64,000 nt of DNA from Abelmoschus esculentus (lineage: Eukaryota > Streptophyta > Magnoliopsida > Malvales > Malvaceae). The stretch is from the NCBI GenBank assembly GCA_035048815.1, contig JAUCBN010000005.1, positions 13,542,517-13,606,516 on the forward strand, written 5' to 3'. The notes beneath the pieces are model-generated. The model searched no databases. It was given only the letters and a program-made list of their open reading frames with translations, and was not told the DNA's origin. Shown here one piece after another: positions 1-11,576 of the stretch. The position numbers and the translations under genes were made by a program. The number at the start of each line of letters is the position of its first letter. The stretch's first letter is position 1.

Positions 1-3000
1 CCCATAGTTAACTATTTGAACTCATAAAATTTGATTTCATAATATCTGGTTTTGTTTTGCTGGGATTAGAACGTGCATGTCTAAAAGGCTTTATTGAGAA
101 TCGTTCGAATTTTAACCGAGTAAAAAGCTGAAAATTTTAGATTAATTTATATAATTTTTTTCAAAAGTCCACATTTAACTATTTGAACTCATAAATTTTG
201 ATTTAACAACATCTGGTTTTTGTTTTGTTGGGATTAAAATGTACTTGTCTAAAAAGGCTTTATGGAGAATCCGTTCGAATTTTAATAGAGTAAAAAACTA
301 AAAATTTAAGATTAATATGTATAGTTTTGTTCAAAATCCCATATTTAACTATTTGAACTCATAAATTTTGATTTAACAACATTTGGTTTTCCTTTTGCTG
401 GGATTAGAACGTTGATGTCTAAAAAGGATTTATAGAGAATTCGTTCGAATTTTAACCGAGTAAAAGCTGAAAATTTCAGATTAATCTATATAATTTTGTT
501 CAAAAGCCCATATATAACTATTTGAACTCATAAATTTTGATTTAACAACATCTGGTTTTTGTTTTCTTGGGATTAAAACGTGCCTCTCTAAAAAGGCTCT
601 ATAGAGAATCCGTTCGAATTTTAACCGAGTAAAAAGCTGAAAATTTCAGATTAATCTATATAATTTTGTTCAAACGCCCATATTTAACTATTTGAACTCA
701 TAAATTTTGATTTAACAACATCTAGTTTTTGTTTTCTTGGGATTAAGACGTGCCTGTCTAAAAAGGCTCTATAGAGAATCCGTTCGAATTTTAACCGAGT
801 AAAAAGCTAAAAATTTTAGATTAATCTGTATAATTTTGTTCAAAAGCCCATATTTAACTATTTGAACTCATAAATTTTGATTTAACAACACCTAATTTTC
901 GTTTTGTTGGGATTAAAACGTGCTTGTCTAAAAAGGCTTTATAGAGAATCCATTCGAATTTTAACCGAGTAAAAAGCTGAAAATTTTATATTAATCAGTA
1001 TAATTTTGTTCAAAAGCCCATTGTTAACTATTTTAACTCATAAAATTTGATTTTATTACATATAGTTTTCGTTTTGCTGGGATTAGGACGTGCATATCTA
1101 AAAAGGCTTTATTGAGAATCCGTTCAAATTTTAACCGAGTAAAAAGTTGAAAATTTTAGATTAATGTGTATAGTTTTGTTCATAATCCCATATTTAACTA
1201 TTTGAACTCATAAATTTTGATTTAACAACATCTGGTTTTCATTTTGCTGGGATTAGAACGTTGATTGCTAAAAAGGCTTTATAGATAATCCGTTCGAATT
1301 TTAACCGAGTAAAAAGCTGAGAATTTTAGATTAATCTGTATAATTTTGTTCAAAAACCCATTGTTAACTATTTGAACTCTTAAAATTTAATTTAATAACA
1401 TCTGGTTTTCGTTTTGCTCGGATTAGAACATGCATGTCTAAAATGGCTTTATTGAGAATCCGTTCGAATTTTAACCGAGTCAAAAGCTAAAAATTTTAGA
1501 TTAATCGGTATAATTTTGTTCAAAAGCCCATATTTAACTATTTGAACTCATAAATTTTGATTTAAAAATATCTGGTTTTAGTTTTGTTGGGATTGAAATG
1601 TACATGTCTAAAGAGGCTTTTTTGAGAATCCGTTCGTATTTTAACCGGGTAAAAAGCTGAAAACTTTAGATTAATCTGTATAATTTTGTTCAAAAGCCCA
1701 TAGTTAACTATTTGAACTCATAAAATTTGATTTCATAACATCTGGTTTTGTTTTGCTGGGATTAGAACGTGCATGTCTAAAAGGCTTTATTGAGAATCGT
1801 TCGAATTTTAACCGAGTAAAAAGCTGAAAATTTTAGATTAATTTATATAATTTTTTTCAAAAGCCCACATTTAACTATTTGAACTCATAAATTTTGATTT
1901 AACAACATCTGGTTTTCGTTTTGTTGAGATTAAAACGTACTTGTCTAAAAAGGCTCTATAGAGAAACCGTTCGAATTTTAATAGAGTAAAAAACTGAAAA
2001 TCTTAGATTAATATGTATAGTTTTGTTCAAAATCCGATATTTAACTATTTGAACTCATAAATTTTGATTTAACAACATTTGGTTATCCTTTTGCCTGGAT
2101 TAGCACGTTGATGTCTAAAAAGTCTTTATAGAGAATCCGTTCGAATTTTAACCGAGTAAAAAGCTGAAAATTTCAGATTAATCTATATAATTTTGTTCAA
2201 AAGCCCATATTTAACTATTTGAACTCATAAATTTTGATTTAACAACATCTGATTTTTGTTTTCTTAGGATTAAAACGTGCTTGTCTAAAAAGGCTTTATA
2301 GAGAATCCATTCGAATTTTAACCGAGTAAAAAGATGAAAATTTTATATTAATCAGTAGAATTTTGTTCAAAAGCCCATTGTTAACTATTTTAACTCATAA
2401 AATTTGATTTTATAATATCTAGTTTTTGTTTTGCTGGCATTAGAACGTGCATATCTAAAAAGTCTTTATTGAGAATCCGTTTGAATTTTAACCGAGTAAA
2501 AAGCTGAAAATTTTAGATTAATGTATATAGTTTTGTTCATAATCCCATATTTAACTATTTGAAGTCATAAATTTTTATTTAACAATATTTGGTTTTCGTT
2601 TTGCTGGGATTAAAATGTTGATGTCTAAAAAGTCTTTATAGAGAATCCGTTCGAATTTTAACCGTTTAAAAAGCTGAAAACTTTAGATTAATCTGTATAA
2701 TTTTGTTCAAAAGCCCATAGTTAACTATTTGAACTCATAAAATTTGATTTCATAACATCTGGTTTTCGTTTTGCTGGGATTAGAACGTGCATGTCTAAAA
2801 AGCCTTTATTGAGAATCGTTCGAATTTTAACCGAGTAAAAAGCTGAAAATTTTAGATTAATCTATATAATTTTTTTCAAAAGCCCACATTTAACTATTTG
2901 AACTCATAAATTTTGATTTAACAACATCTGGTTTTCGTTTTGTTGGGATTAAAACGTACTTGTCTAAAAAGGCTCTATGGAGAATCCGTTCGAATTTTAA

Positions 3001-4033
3001 CCGAGTAAAAAACTGAAAATTTTAGATTAATATGTATAATTTTGTTTAAAAGCCCGTTGTTAACTATTTGAACTACTAAAATTTGATTTTATAACATCTG
3101 ATTTTTGTTTTGCTGGGATTAGAATGTGCATGTCTAAAAAGGCATTATTGAGAATCCGTTCGAATTTTAACCGAGTAAAAAAATGAAAATTTCAGATTAA
3201 TCTATATAATTTTATTCAAATGCCCATATTTAACAATTTGAACTCATAAATTTTGATTTAAAAACATTTGGTTTTCGTTTTGTTGGGATTAAAACATGCT
3301 TGTGTAAAAAGGCTTTATAGAGAATCCATTCGAATTTTAACCGAGTAAAAAGCTAAAAATTTTATATTAATCAGTAGTATTTTGTTCAGAAGCCCATTGT
3401 TAACTATTTTAACTCATAAAATTTGATTTTATAACATCTAGTTTTTGTTTTGCTGGGATTAGAACGCGCATATCTAAAAAGGCTTTATTGAGAATCCGTT
3501 CGAATTTTAACCGAGTAAAAAGCTGAAAATTTTATATTAATGTATATAGTTTTGTTCATAATCCCATATTTAACTATTTGAACTCATAAATTTTTATTTA
3601 ACAATATTTGGTTTTCGTTTTGCTGGGATTAAAACGTTGATGTCTAAAAAGTCTTTATCTAGAATCCTTTCGAATTTTAACCGTTTAAAAAACTGAAAAT
3701 TTTAGATTAATATGTATAATTTTGTTCAAAAGCCCATTGTTAACTATTTGAACTCCTAAAATTTGATTTTATAAGATCTGATTTTCGTTTTGCTGGGATT
3801 AGAATGTGCATGTCTAAAAAGGCTTTATTGAGAATCCGTTCGAATTTTAACCGAGTAAAAAAATGAAAATATTAGATTAATCTATATAATTTTATTCAAA
3901 TGCCCATATTTAACAATTTGAGCTCATAAATTTTGATTTAAAAACATTTGGTTTTCGTTTTGTTGGGATTAAAACATGCTTGTCTAAAAAGGCTTTATTG
4001 AGAATCCGTTCGAATTTTTACCGAGTAAAAAGC
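1..4033 (+). repeat. Long-period satellite duplication, copy A
   Basis: This block of about 24 monomers recurs at an exact offset of 6063 bp, at 6064-10096. Rare monomer variants recur in the same order, such as the GGTTATCCTTTTGCCTGGAT variant near 2082 and 8145. In the parts I compared by eye I noticed only two substitutions (747/6810 and 2252/8315) and no net indel. The block starts at the window edge, so it may extend further left. Confidence 0.93.
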
Positions 4034-5514
4034 TGAAAATTTTATATTAATCAGTATAATTTTGTTCAAAAGCCCATTGTTAACTATTTTAACTCATAAA
4101 ATTTGATTTTATAACATCTAGTTTTCGTTTTGCTGGGATTAGGACGTGCATATCTTAAAAGGCTTTATTTAGAATCCGTTCGAATTTTAACCAAGTAAAA
4201 AGCTACAAATTTTAGATTAATGTGTATAGTTTTGTTCATAATCCCATATTTAACTATTTGAACTCATAACTTTTGATTTAACAACATTTGGTTTTCGTTT
4301 TGCTGGGATTAGAACGTTGATGTCTAAAAGGCTTTATAGAGAATCCGTTCGAATTTTAACCGAGTAAAAAGTTGAAAACATTAGATTAATCTGTATAATT
4401 TTGTTCAAAAGCCCATAGTTAACTACTTGAACTCATAAAATTTGATTTCATAACATCTAGTTTTCGTTTTGCTGGGATTAGAACGTGCATATCTAAAAAG
4501 GCTTTATTGAGAATCGTTCAAATTTTAACCGAGTAAAAAGCTGAAAATTTTAGATTAATGTATATAGTTTTGTTCATAATCCCATATTTAACTATTTGAA
4601 CTCGTAAATTTTGATTTAACAACTTTTGGTTTTCGTTTTGCTGGGATTAGAACGTTGATGTCTAAAAGGCTTTATAGAGAATCCGTTCGAATTTTAACCG
4701 AGTAAAAAGTTGAAAACATTAGATTAATCTGTATAATTTTGTTCAAAAGCCCATAGTTAACTACTTGAACTCATAAAATTTGATTTCATAACATCTAGTT
4801 TTCGTTTTGCTGGGATTAGAACGTGCATGTCTAAAAAGGCTTTATTGAGAATCGTTCAAATTTTAACCGAGTAAAAAGCTTAAAATTTTAGATTAATATG
4901 TATAATTTTGTTCAAAAGCCCATTGTTAACTATTTGAACTCCTAAAATTTGATTTCATAACATCTGATTTTCGTTTTGCAGGGATTAGAACGTGTATGTC
5001 TAAAAACGCTTTATTGGGAATAGGTTCAAATTTTAACCGAGTAAAAAGCTGAAAATTTTAGATTAATCTGTATAATTTTGTTCAAAAGACCATATTTAAC
5101 AATTTGAACTCAGAAATTTTGATTTAAAAACTTTTGGTTTTCGTTTTGTTGGGATTAAAACGTGCATGTCTAAAAAGGCTTTATAGAGAATCCGTTCGAA
5201 TTTTAATAGAGTAAAAAGCTGAAAATTTTAGATTAATCTTTACAATTTTGTTCAAAAGGCCATTGTTAACTATTTGAACTCATAAAATTTGATTTAATAA
5301 CATCTGGTTTTCGTTTTGCTGGGATTAGAACGTGCATGTCTAAAAAGGCTTTATAGAGAATCCGTTCGAATTTTAATAAAGTAAAAAGCTAAAAATTTTA
5401 GATTAATATGTATAGTTTTGTTCAAAATCCCATATTTAACTATTTGAACTCATAAATTTTGATTTAACAACATTTGGTTTTCCTTTTGCTAGGATTAGAA
5501 CGTTGATGTCTAAA

Positions 5515-5530
5515 AAGGCTTTTTAGATTA
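5515..5530 (+). other. Truncated satellite monomer (internal deletion)
   Basis: The monomer runs from AAAAAGGCTTTT straight into TTAGATTAATCTG. It skips about 43 bp that normally hold the GAGAATCCGTTCGAA and AACCGAGTAAAAAGC segments. Similar short strings, TAGA/TTAGA, lie at both normal edges and suggest a microhomology deletion. This shortened monomer explains why the 6063-bp unit is not a whole multiple of 170. Confidence 0.8.
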
Positions 5531-6063
5531 ATCTGTGTGATTTTTTTCAAAAGCCTATTGTTAACTATTTGAACTCATAAAATTTGATTTAATAAAATCT
5601 TGTTTTCGTTTTGCTAGGATTAGAACGTGCATGTCTAAAATAGCTTTATTGAGAATCCGTTCGAATTTTAACCGAGTAAAAAGCTGAAAATTTCAGATTA
5701 ATCTGTATAATTTTGTTCAAAAACCCATTGTTAACTATTTGAACTCTTAAAATTTGATTTAATAACATCTGGTTTTCGTTTTGCTCGGATTACAACGTGC
5801 ATGTCTAAAATGGCTTTATTGAGAATCCGTTCGAATTTTAACCGAGTAAAAAGCTAAAAATTTTAGATTAATCTGTATAATTTTGTTCAAAAGCCCATAT
5901 TTAACTATTTGAACTCATAAATTTTGATTTAAAAATATCTGGTTTTAGTTTTGTTGGGATTAAAATGTACATGTCTAAAGAGGCTTTTTTGAGAATCCGT
6001 TCGTATTTTAACCGGGTAAAAAGCTGAAAACTTTAGATTAATCTGTATAATTTTGTTCAAAAG

Positions 6064-9000
6064 CCCATAGTTAACTATTTGAACTCATAAAATTTGATTT
6101 CATAATATCTGGTTTTGTTTTGCTGGGATTAGAACGTGCATGTCTAAAAGGCTTTATTGAGAATCGTTCGAATTTTAACCGAGTAAAAAGCTGAAAATTT
6201 TAGATTAATTTATATAATTTTTTTCAAAAGTCCACATTTAACTATTTGAACTCATAAATTTTGATTTAACAACATCTGGTTTTTGTTTTGTTGGGATTAA
6301 AATGTACTTGTCTAAAAAGGCTTTATGGAGAATCCGTTCGAATTTTAATAGAGTAAAAAACTAAAAATTTAAGATTAATATGTATAGTTTTGTTCAAAAT
6401 CCCATATTTAACTATTTGAACTCATAAATTTTGATTTAACAACATTTGGTTTTCCTTTTGCTGGGATTAGAACGTTGATGTCTAAAAAGGATTTATAGAG
6501 AATTCGTTCGAATTTTAACCGAGTAAAAGCTGAAAATTTCAGATTAATCTATATAATTTTGTTCAAAAGCCCATATATAACTATTTGAACTCATAAATTT
6601 TGATTTAACAACATCTGGTTTTTGTTTTCTTGGGATTAAAACGTGCCTCTCTAAAAAGGCTCTATAGAGAATCCGTTCGAATTTTAACCGAGTAAAAAGC
6701 TGAAAATTTCAGATTAATCTATATAATTTTGTTCAAACGCCCATATTTAACTATTTGAACTCATAAATTTTGATTTAACAACATCTAGTTTTTGTTTTCT
6801 TGGGATTAAAACGTGCCTGTCTAAAAAGGCTCTATAGAGAATCCGTTCGAATTTTAACCGAGTAAAAAGCTAAAAATTTTAGATTAATCTGTATAATTTT
6901 GTTCAAAAGCCCATATTTAACTATTTGAACTCATAAATTTTGATTTAACAACACCTAATTTTCGTTTTGTTGGGATTAAAACGTGCTTGTCTAAAAAGGC
7001 TTTATAGAGAATCCATTCGAATTTTAACCGAGTAAAAAGCTGAAAATTTTATATTAATCAGTATAATTTTGTTCAAAAGCCCATTGTTAACTATTTTAAC
7101 TCATAAAATTTGATTTTATTACATATAGTTTTCGTTTTGCTGGGATTAGGACGTGCATATCTAAAAAGGCTTTATTGAGAATCCGTTCAAATTTTAACCG
7201 AGTAAAAAGTTGAAAATTTTAGATTAATGTGTATAGTTTTGTTCATAATCCCATATTTAACTATTTGAACTCATAAATTTTGATTTAACAACATCTGGTT
7301 TTCATTTTGCTGGGATTAGAACGTTGATTGCTAAAAAGGCTTTATAGATAATCCGTTCGAATTTTAACCGAGTAAAAAGCTGAGAATTTTAGATTAATCT
7401 GTATAATTTTGTTCAAAAACCCATTGTTAACTATTTGAACTCTTAAAATTTAATTTAATAACATCTGGTTTTCGTTTTGCTCGGATTAGAACATGCATGT
7501 CTAAAATGGCTTTATTGAGAATCCGTTCGAATTTTAACCGAGTCAAAAGCTAAAAATTTTAGATTAATCGGTATAATTTTGTTCAAAAGCCCATATTTAA
7601 CTATTTGAACTCATAAATTTTGATTTAAAAATATCTGGTTTTAGTTTTGTTGGGATTGAAATGTACATGTCTAAAGAGGCTTTTTTGAGAATCCGTTCGT
7701 ATTTTAACCGGGTAAAAAGCTGAAAACTTTAGATTAATCTGTATAATTTTGTTCAAAAGCCCATAGTTAACTATTTGAACTCATAAAATTTGATTTCATA
7801 ACATCTGGTTTTGTTTTGCTGGGATTAGAACGTGCATGTCTAAAAGGCTTTATTGAGAATCGTTCGAATTTTAACCGAGTAAAAAGCTGAAAATTTTAGA
7901 TTAATTTATATAATTTTTTTCAAAAGCCCACATTTAACTATTTGAACTCATAAATTTTGATTTAACAACATCTGGTTTTCGTTTTGTTGAGATTAAAACG
8001 TACTTGTCTAAAAAGGCTCTATAGAGAAACCGTTCGAATTTTAATAGAGTAAAAAACTGAAAATCTTAGATTAATATGTATAGTTTTGTTCAAAATCCGA
8101 TATTTAACTATTTGAACTCATAAATTTTGATTTAACAACATTTGGTTATCCTTTTGCCTGGATTAGCACGTTGATGTCTAAAAAGTCTTTATAGAGAATC
8201 CGTTCGAATTTTAACCGAGTAAAAAGCTGAAAATTTCAGATTAATCTATATAATTTTGTTCAAAAGCCCATATTTAACTATTTGAACTCATAAATTTTGA
8301 TTTAACAACATCTGGTTTTTGTTTTCTTAGGATTAAAACGTGCTTGTCTAAAAAGGCTTTATAGAGAATCCATTCGAATTTTAACCGAGTAAAAAGATGA
8401 AAATTTTATATTAATCAGTAGAATTTTGTTCAAAAGCCCATTGTTAACTATTTTAACTCATAAAATTTGATTTTATAATATCTAGTTTTTGTTTTGCTGG
8501 CATTAGAACGTGCATATCTAAAAAGTCTTTATTGAGAATCCGTTTGAATTTTAACCGAGTAAAAAGCTGAAAATTTTAGATTAATGTATATAGTTTTGTT
8601 CATAATCCCATATTTAACTATTTGAAGTCATAAATTTTTATTTAACAATATTTGGTTTTCGTTTTGCTGGGATTAAAATGTTGATGTCTAAAAAGTCTTT
8701 ATAGAGAATCCGTTCGAATTTTAACCGTTTAAAAAGCTGAAAACTTTAGATTAATCTGTATAATTTTGTTCAAAAGCCCATAGTTAACTATTTGAACTCA
8801 TAAAATTTGATTTCATAACATCTGGTTTTCGTTTTGCTGGGATTAGAACGTGCATGTCTAAAAAGCCTTTATTGAGAATCGTTCGAATTTTAACCGAGTA
8901 AAAAGCTGAAAATTTTAGATTAATCTATATAATTTTTTTCAAAAGCCCACATTTAACTATTTGAACTCATAAATTTTGATTTAACAACATCTGGTTTTCG

Positions 9001-10096
9001 TTTTGTTGGGATTAAAACGTACTTGTCTAAAAAGGCTCTATGGAGAATCCGTTCGAATTTTAACCGAGTAAAAAACTGAAAATTTTAGATTAATATGTAT
9101 AATTTTGTTTAAAAGCCCGTTGTTAACTATTTGAACTACTAAAATTTGATTTTATAACATCTGATTTTTGTTTTGCTGGGATTAGAATGTGCATGTCTAA
9201 AAAGGCATTATTGAGAATCCGTTCGAATTTTAACCGAGTAAAAAAATGAAAATTTCAGATTAATCTATATAATTTTATTCAAATGCCCATATTTAACAAT
9301 TTGAACTCATAAATTTTGATTTAAAAACATTTGGTTTTCGTTTTGTTGGGATTAAAACATGCTTGTGTAAAAAGGCTTTATAGAGAATCCATTCGAATTT
9401 TAACCGAGTAAAAAGCTAAAAATTTTATATTAATCAGTAGTATTTTGTTCAGAAGCCCATTGTTAACTATTTTAACTCATAAAATTTGATTTTATAACAT
9501 CTAGTTTTTGTTTTGCTGGGATTAGAACGCGCATATCTAAAAAGGCTTTATTGAGAATCCGTTCGAATTTTAACCGAGTAAAAAGCTGAAAATTTTATAT
9601 TAATGTATATAGTTTTGTTCATAATCCCATATTTAACTATTTGAACTCATAAATTTTTATTTAACAATATTTGGTTTTCGTTTTGCTGGGATTAAAACGT
9701 TGATGTCTAAAAAGTCTTTATCTAGAATCCTTTCGAATTTTAACCGTTTAAAAAACTGAAAATTTTAGATTAATATGTATAATTTTGTTCAAAAGCCCAT
9801 TGTTAACTATTTGAACTCCTAAAATTTGATTTTATAAGATCTGATTTTCGTTTTGCTGGGATTAGAATGTGCATGTCTAAAAAGGCTTTATTGAGAATCC
9901 GTTCGAATTTTAACCGAGTAAAAAAATGAAAATATTAGATTAATCTATATAATTTTATTCAAATGCCCATATTTAACAATTTGAGCTCATAAATTTTGAT
10001 TTAAAAACATTTGGTTTTCGTTTTGTTGGGATTAAAACATGCTTGTCTAAAAAGGCTTTATTGAGAATCCGTTCGAATTTTTACCGAGTAAAAAGA
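6064..10096 (+). repeat. Long-period satellite duplication, copy B
   Basis: Second copy of the block at 1-4033. Similarity falls to ordinary inter-monomer level after about 10096, where AAAAAGATGAAAATTTTAGA replaces the copy A continuation. A unit of 6063 bp fits 36 monomers, one of which is the shortened monomer near 5520. This points to recent unequal exchange or amplification of a very long unit. Confidence 0.93.
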
Positions 10097-10638
10097 TGAA
10101 AATTTTAGATTAATCTGTATGATTTTGTTCAAATTCCTATTGTTAACTATTTGAACTCGTAAATTTTTATTTAACAATATTTGGTTTTCGTTTTGTTAGG
10201 ATTAAAACGTGCTTGTCTAAAAAGGCTTTATAGAGAATCTGTTCGAATTTTAACCGAGTAAAAAGCTGAAATTTTAGATTAATCTGTATAATATTGTTCA
10301 AAAGCCTATTTTTAACTATTTGAACACATAAAATTTGATTTCATAACATATGGTTTTCGTTTTACTGGGATTAGAACGTGCATTTCTAAAAAGGCTTTAT
10401 TGGGGAATCCATTCGAATTTTAACCGAGGAAAAAGCTGAAAATTTTAGATTAATCTGTATAATTTTGTTCAAAAGTCCATTGTTAACTATTTGAACTCCT
10501 AAAATTTGATTTTATAACATCTGATTTTCGTTTTGCTGGGATTAAAACGTGCATGTTTAAAAAGGCTTTATTGAGAATCCATTCGAATTTTAACGTAGTA
10601 AAATGCTGAAAATTTTAGACTAATCTGTATAATTTTGT

Positions 10639-10649
10639 TAGACAAAACC
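10639..10649 (-). mobile_element. Outer fragment of the element 2 left LTR at the satellite junction
   Basis: The bases TAGACAAAACC align with TAGACGGAACC at 26409-26419 in the intact right LTR of element 2, and the alignment continues at 19809 after element 1. This is the residual outer end of the left LTR. It lacks the terminal 21-23 bp (equivalent to 26388-26410) and abuts satellite directly. The last five bases, AAACC, are the left target-site duplication of element 1. Confidence 0.8.
10645..10649. repeat. Target-site duplication of element 1 (left copy, AAACC)
   Basis: AAACC directly precedes the TGTAATAACC start of the 5' LTR and is repeated at 19804-19808 directly after the 3' LTR end. 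A 5-bp duplication is normal for Ty3/gypsy integrase. Confidence 0.95.
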
Positions 10650-10915
10650 TGTAATAACCCAAAATTTAAGTCAAAATCCCCAAATTAAGAGTCAAAATCC
10701 CTAATCGAAACCCTAATATTTGGGGATTAAAATTCTGAAAATTGGTGACCAAATTGAAAACTTTTAAAATTCGAAGGATCAAAATCAGAGGTTTCAGAAA
10801 CTTTAGGCCCCTCGTCAGTAATTATTCCCTTTTTCATTGGTAACGTTTCTTCCTCTTTGATTTCTCCAAATTCTGAATTAATGGAGGATTAAATCCTCTT
10901 TTATTGTCTAATTAT

Positions 10916-10924
10916 TATAAAAAT
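10916..10924 (+). promoter_or_regulatory. Candidate TATA box of the element 1 5' LTR
   Basis: TATAAAAAT lies 266 bp into the LTR and is followed about 50 bp downstream by a CT-rich stretch (CTCTCACACTCTCTCTCTT), a common plant leader feature. The same box is at 17969-17977 in the 3' LTR. This is a motif match only and no start site is proven. Confidence 0.5.
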
Positions 10925-11207
10925 CCTTTAATTCGATTCAAAGCAAATTCCCATTCGAAAGTATTGTGCTCTCACACTCTCTCTCTTGGTGTTTTCTTCA
11001 ACAATTGATAAGGTATGTTATGAAACCTTTTGCTCTCTGTTTTTGATTCGAATATATATATTTTAAGAGTTGTTTTGATTCGTTTAAATTCAAGAATTCG
11101 TGCCGGATCGTTAAGGATTAATTTAGGAGTGTATTGGATCGAATATAGAATCGAATCGGATAAAAATATGGGGTTTTAATTCTGAAATATACGTGTTTGG
11201 ATCCCGA

Positions 11208-11257
11208 GAAAATCTGGAAAATTTCCAGATTTTCCCAGAAAATCTGGAATTTCCAGA
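11208..11257. repeat. Paired inverted repeats in element 1 LTR
   Basis: Two hairpin-capable units follow each other. Each has 10-bp arms, GAAAATCTGG and CCAGATTTTC. The first has a 7-nt centre and the second a 5-nt centre. The same structure is near 18261-18315 in the 3' LTR. Confidence 0.85.
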
Positions 11258-11299
11258 TTTTCCCAAGAAACAAACAGTCCCGAGAAAAATCTAGAAAAC

Positions 11300-11475
11300 C
11301 GGCCCAGTGGAGAACCAAACCCGTCCGGCCCACCCGAACCGACCCTGAACCGACCGGCCCAGAAACAAACCACTCCTAGCCCAGAACCGAACCGCGACCC
11401 GACCCGAACCTAGATCCGACCCGACTGTGACCCGACCCGACCGCCCGACCCGATAACCGACCCGTTTTCCGACCC
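11300..11475. repeat. GC-rich degenerate GACCCGACCCGAACC tract in LTR
   Basis: A stretch of imperfect GACCC/GAACC units, strikingly GC-rich next to its AT-rich surroundings. It is repeated in the 3' LTR at about 18353-18528. It has no clear coding meaning. The arginine- and glycine-rich open frames it yields are by-products of the repeat. Confidence 0.75.
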
Positions 11476-11478
11476 GGC

Positions 11479-11576
11479 TGACGTCATCGCTGATGTCACT
11501 GCTGACGTCATCTGCTGACGTCAGCGTTGACTGATGATGTCACTGTTGACGTCAGCGTTGACCAGTGCTGACGTCA
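11479..11576. promoter_or_regulatory. Cluster of TGACGTCA palindromes in the 5' LTR
   Basis: Five perfect TGACGTCA octamers at 11479, 11503, 11516, 11547 and 11569, plus two TGATGTCA variants at 11491 and 11535, all within 98 bp. TGACGTCA is the classic binding core of plant bZIP factors of the TGA/HY5 type. One variant (11535) is intact in the 3' LTR (18575) and differs by C to T at the CpG. The cluster lies downstream of the TATA-like box, so its role as promoter, enhancer or simple repeat is open. Confidence 0.7.

Larger units (their letters stand above)
1..10638 (+). repeat. Satellite DNA array, ~170-bp monomer (left array)
   Basis: Head-to-tail tandem array of an AT-rich monomer of 169-171 bp, about 63 copies, all in one orientation. 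Each monomer carries the same ordered landmarks: a GTTCGAATTTTAACCGAGT block, AAAAAGCTGAAAATTTTAG, AGATTAATCTGTATAATTTT, CAAAAGCCCA, TTAACTATTTGAACTCATAA, a TCTGGTTTTCGTTTTG block and GGGATTAGAACGTGCATGTC. The length is close to a nucleosome repeat and to known plant centromeric satellites. Whether this is functional centromere or only pericentromere cannot be read from sequence. There is no open reading frame of note. The array ends at about 10638 in mid-monomer, at AATTTTGTT, where the LTR fragment of element 2 begins. Confidence 0.97.

Noticed and set aside
1..10638. Regular repeats taken as a CRISPR array
   Set aside because: The units are ~170-bp whole-monomer tandem repeats with no unique spacers, next to plant retrotransposons. 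This is satellite DNA.
11118..11379. Overlapping short frames on both strands in the element 1 LTR
   Set aside because: They arise from the GAAAATCTGG inverted repeats and the GACCC tract, which leave several frames open by composition.
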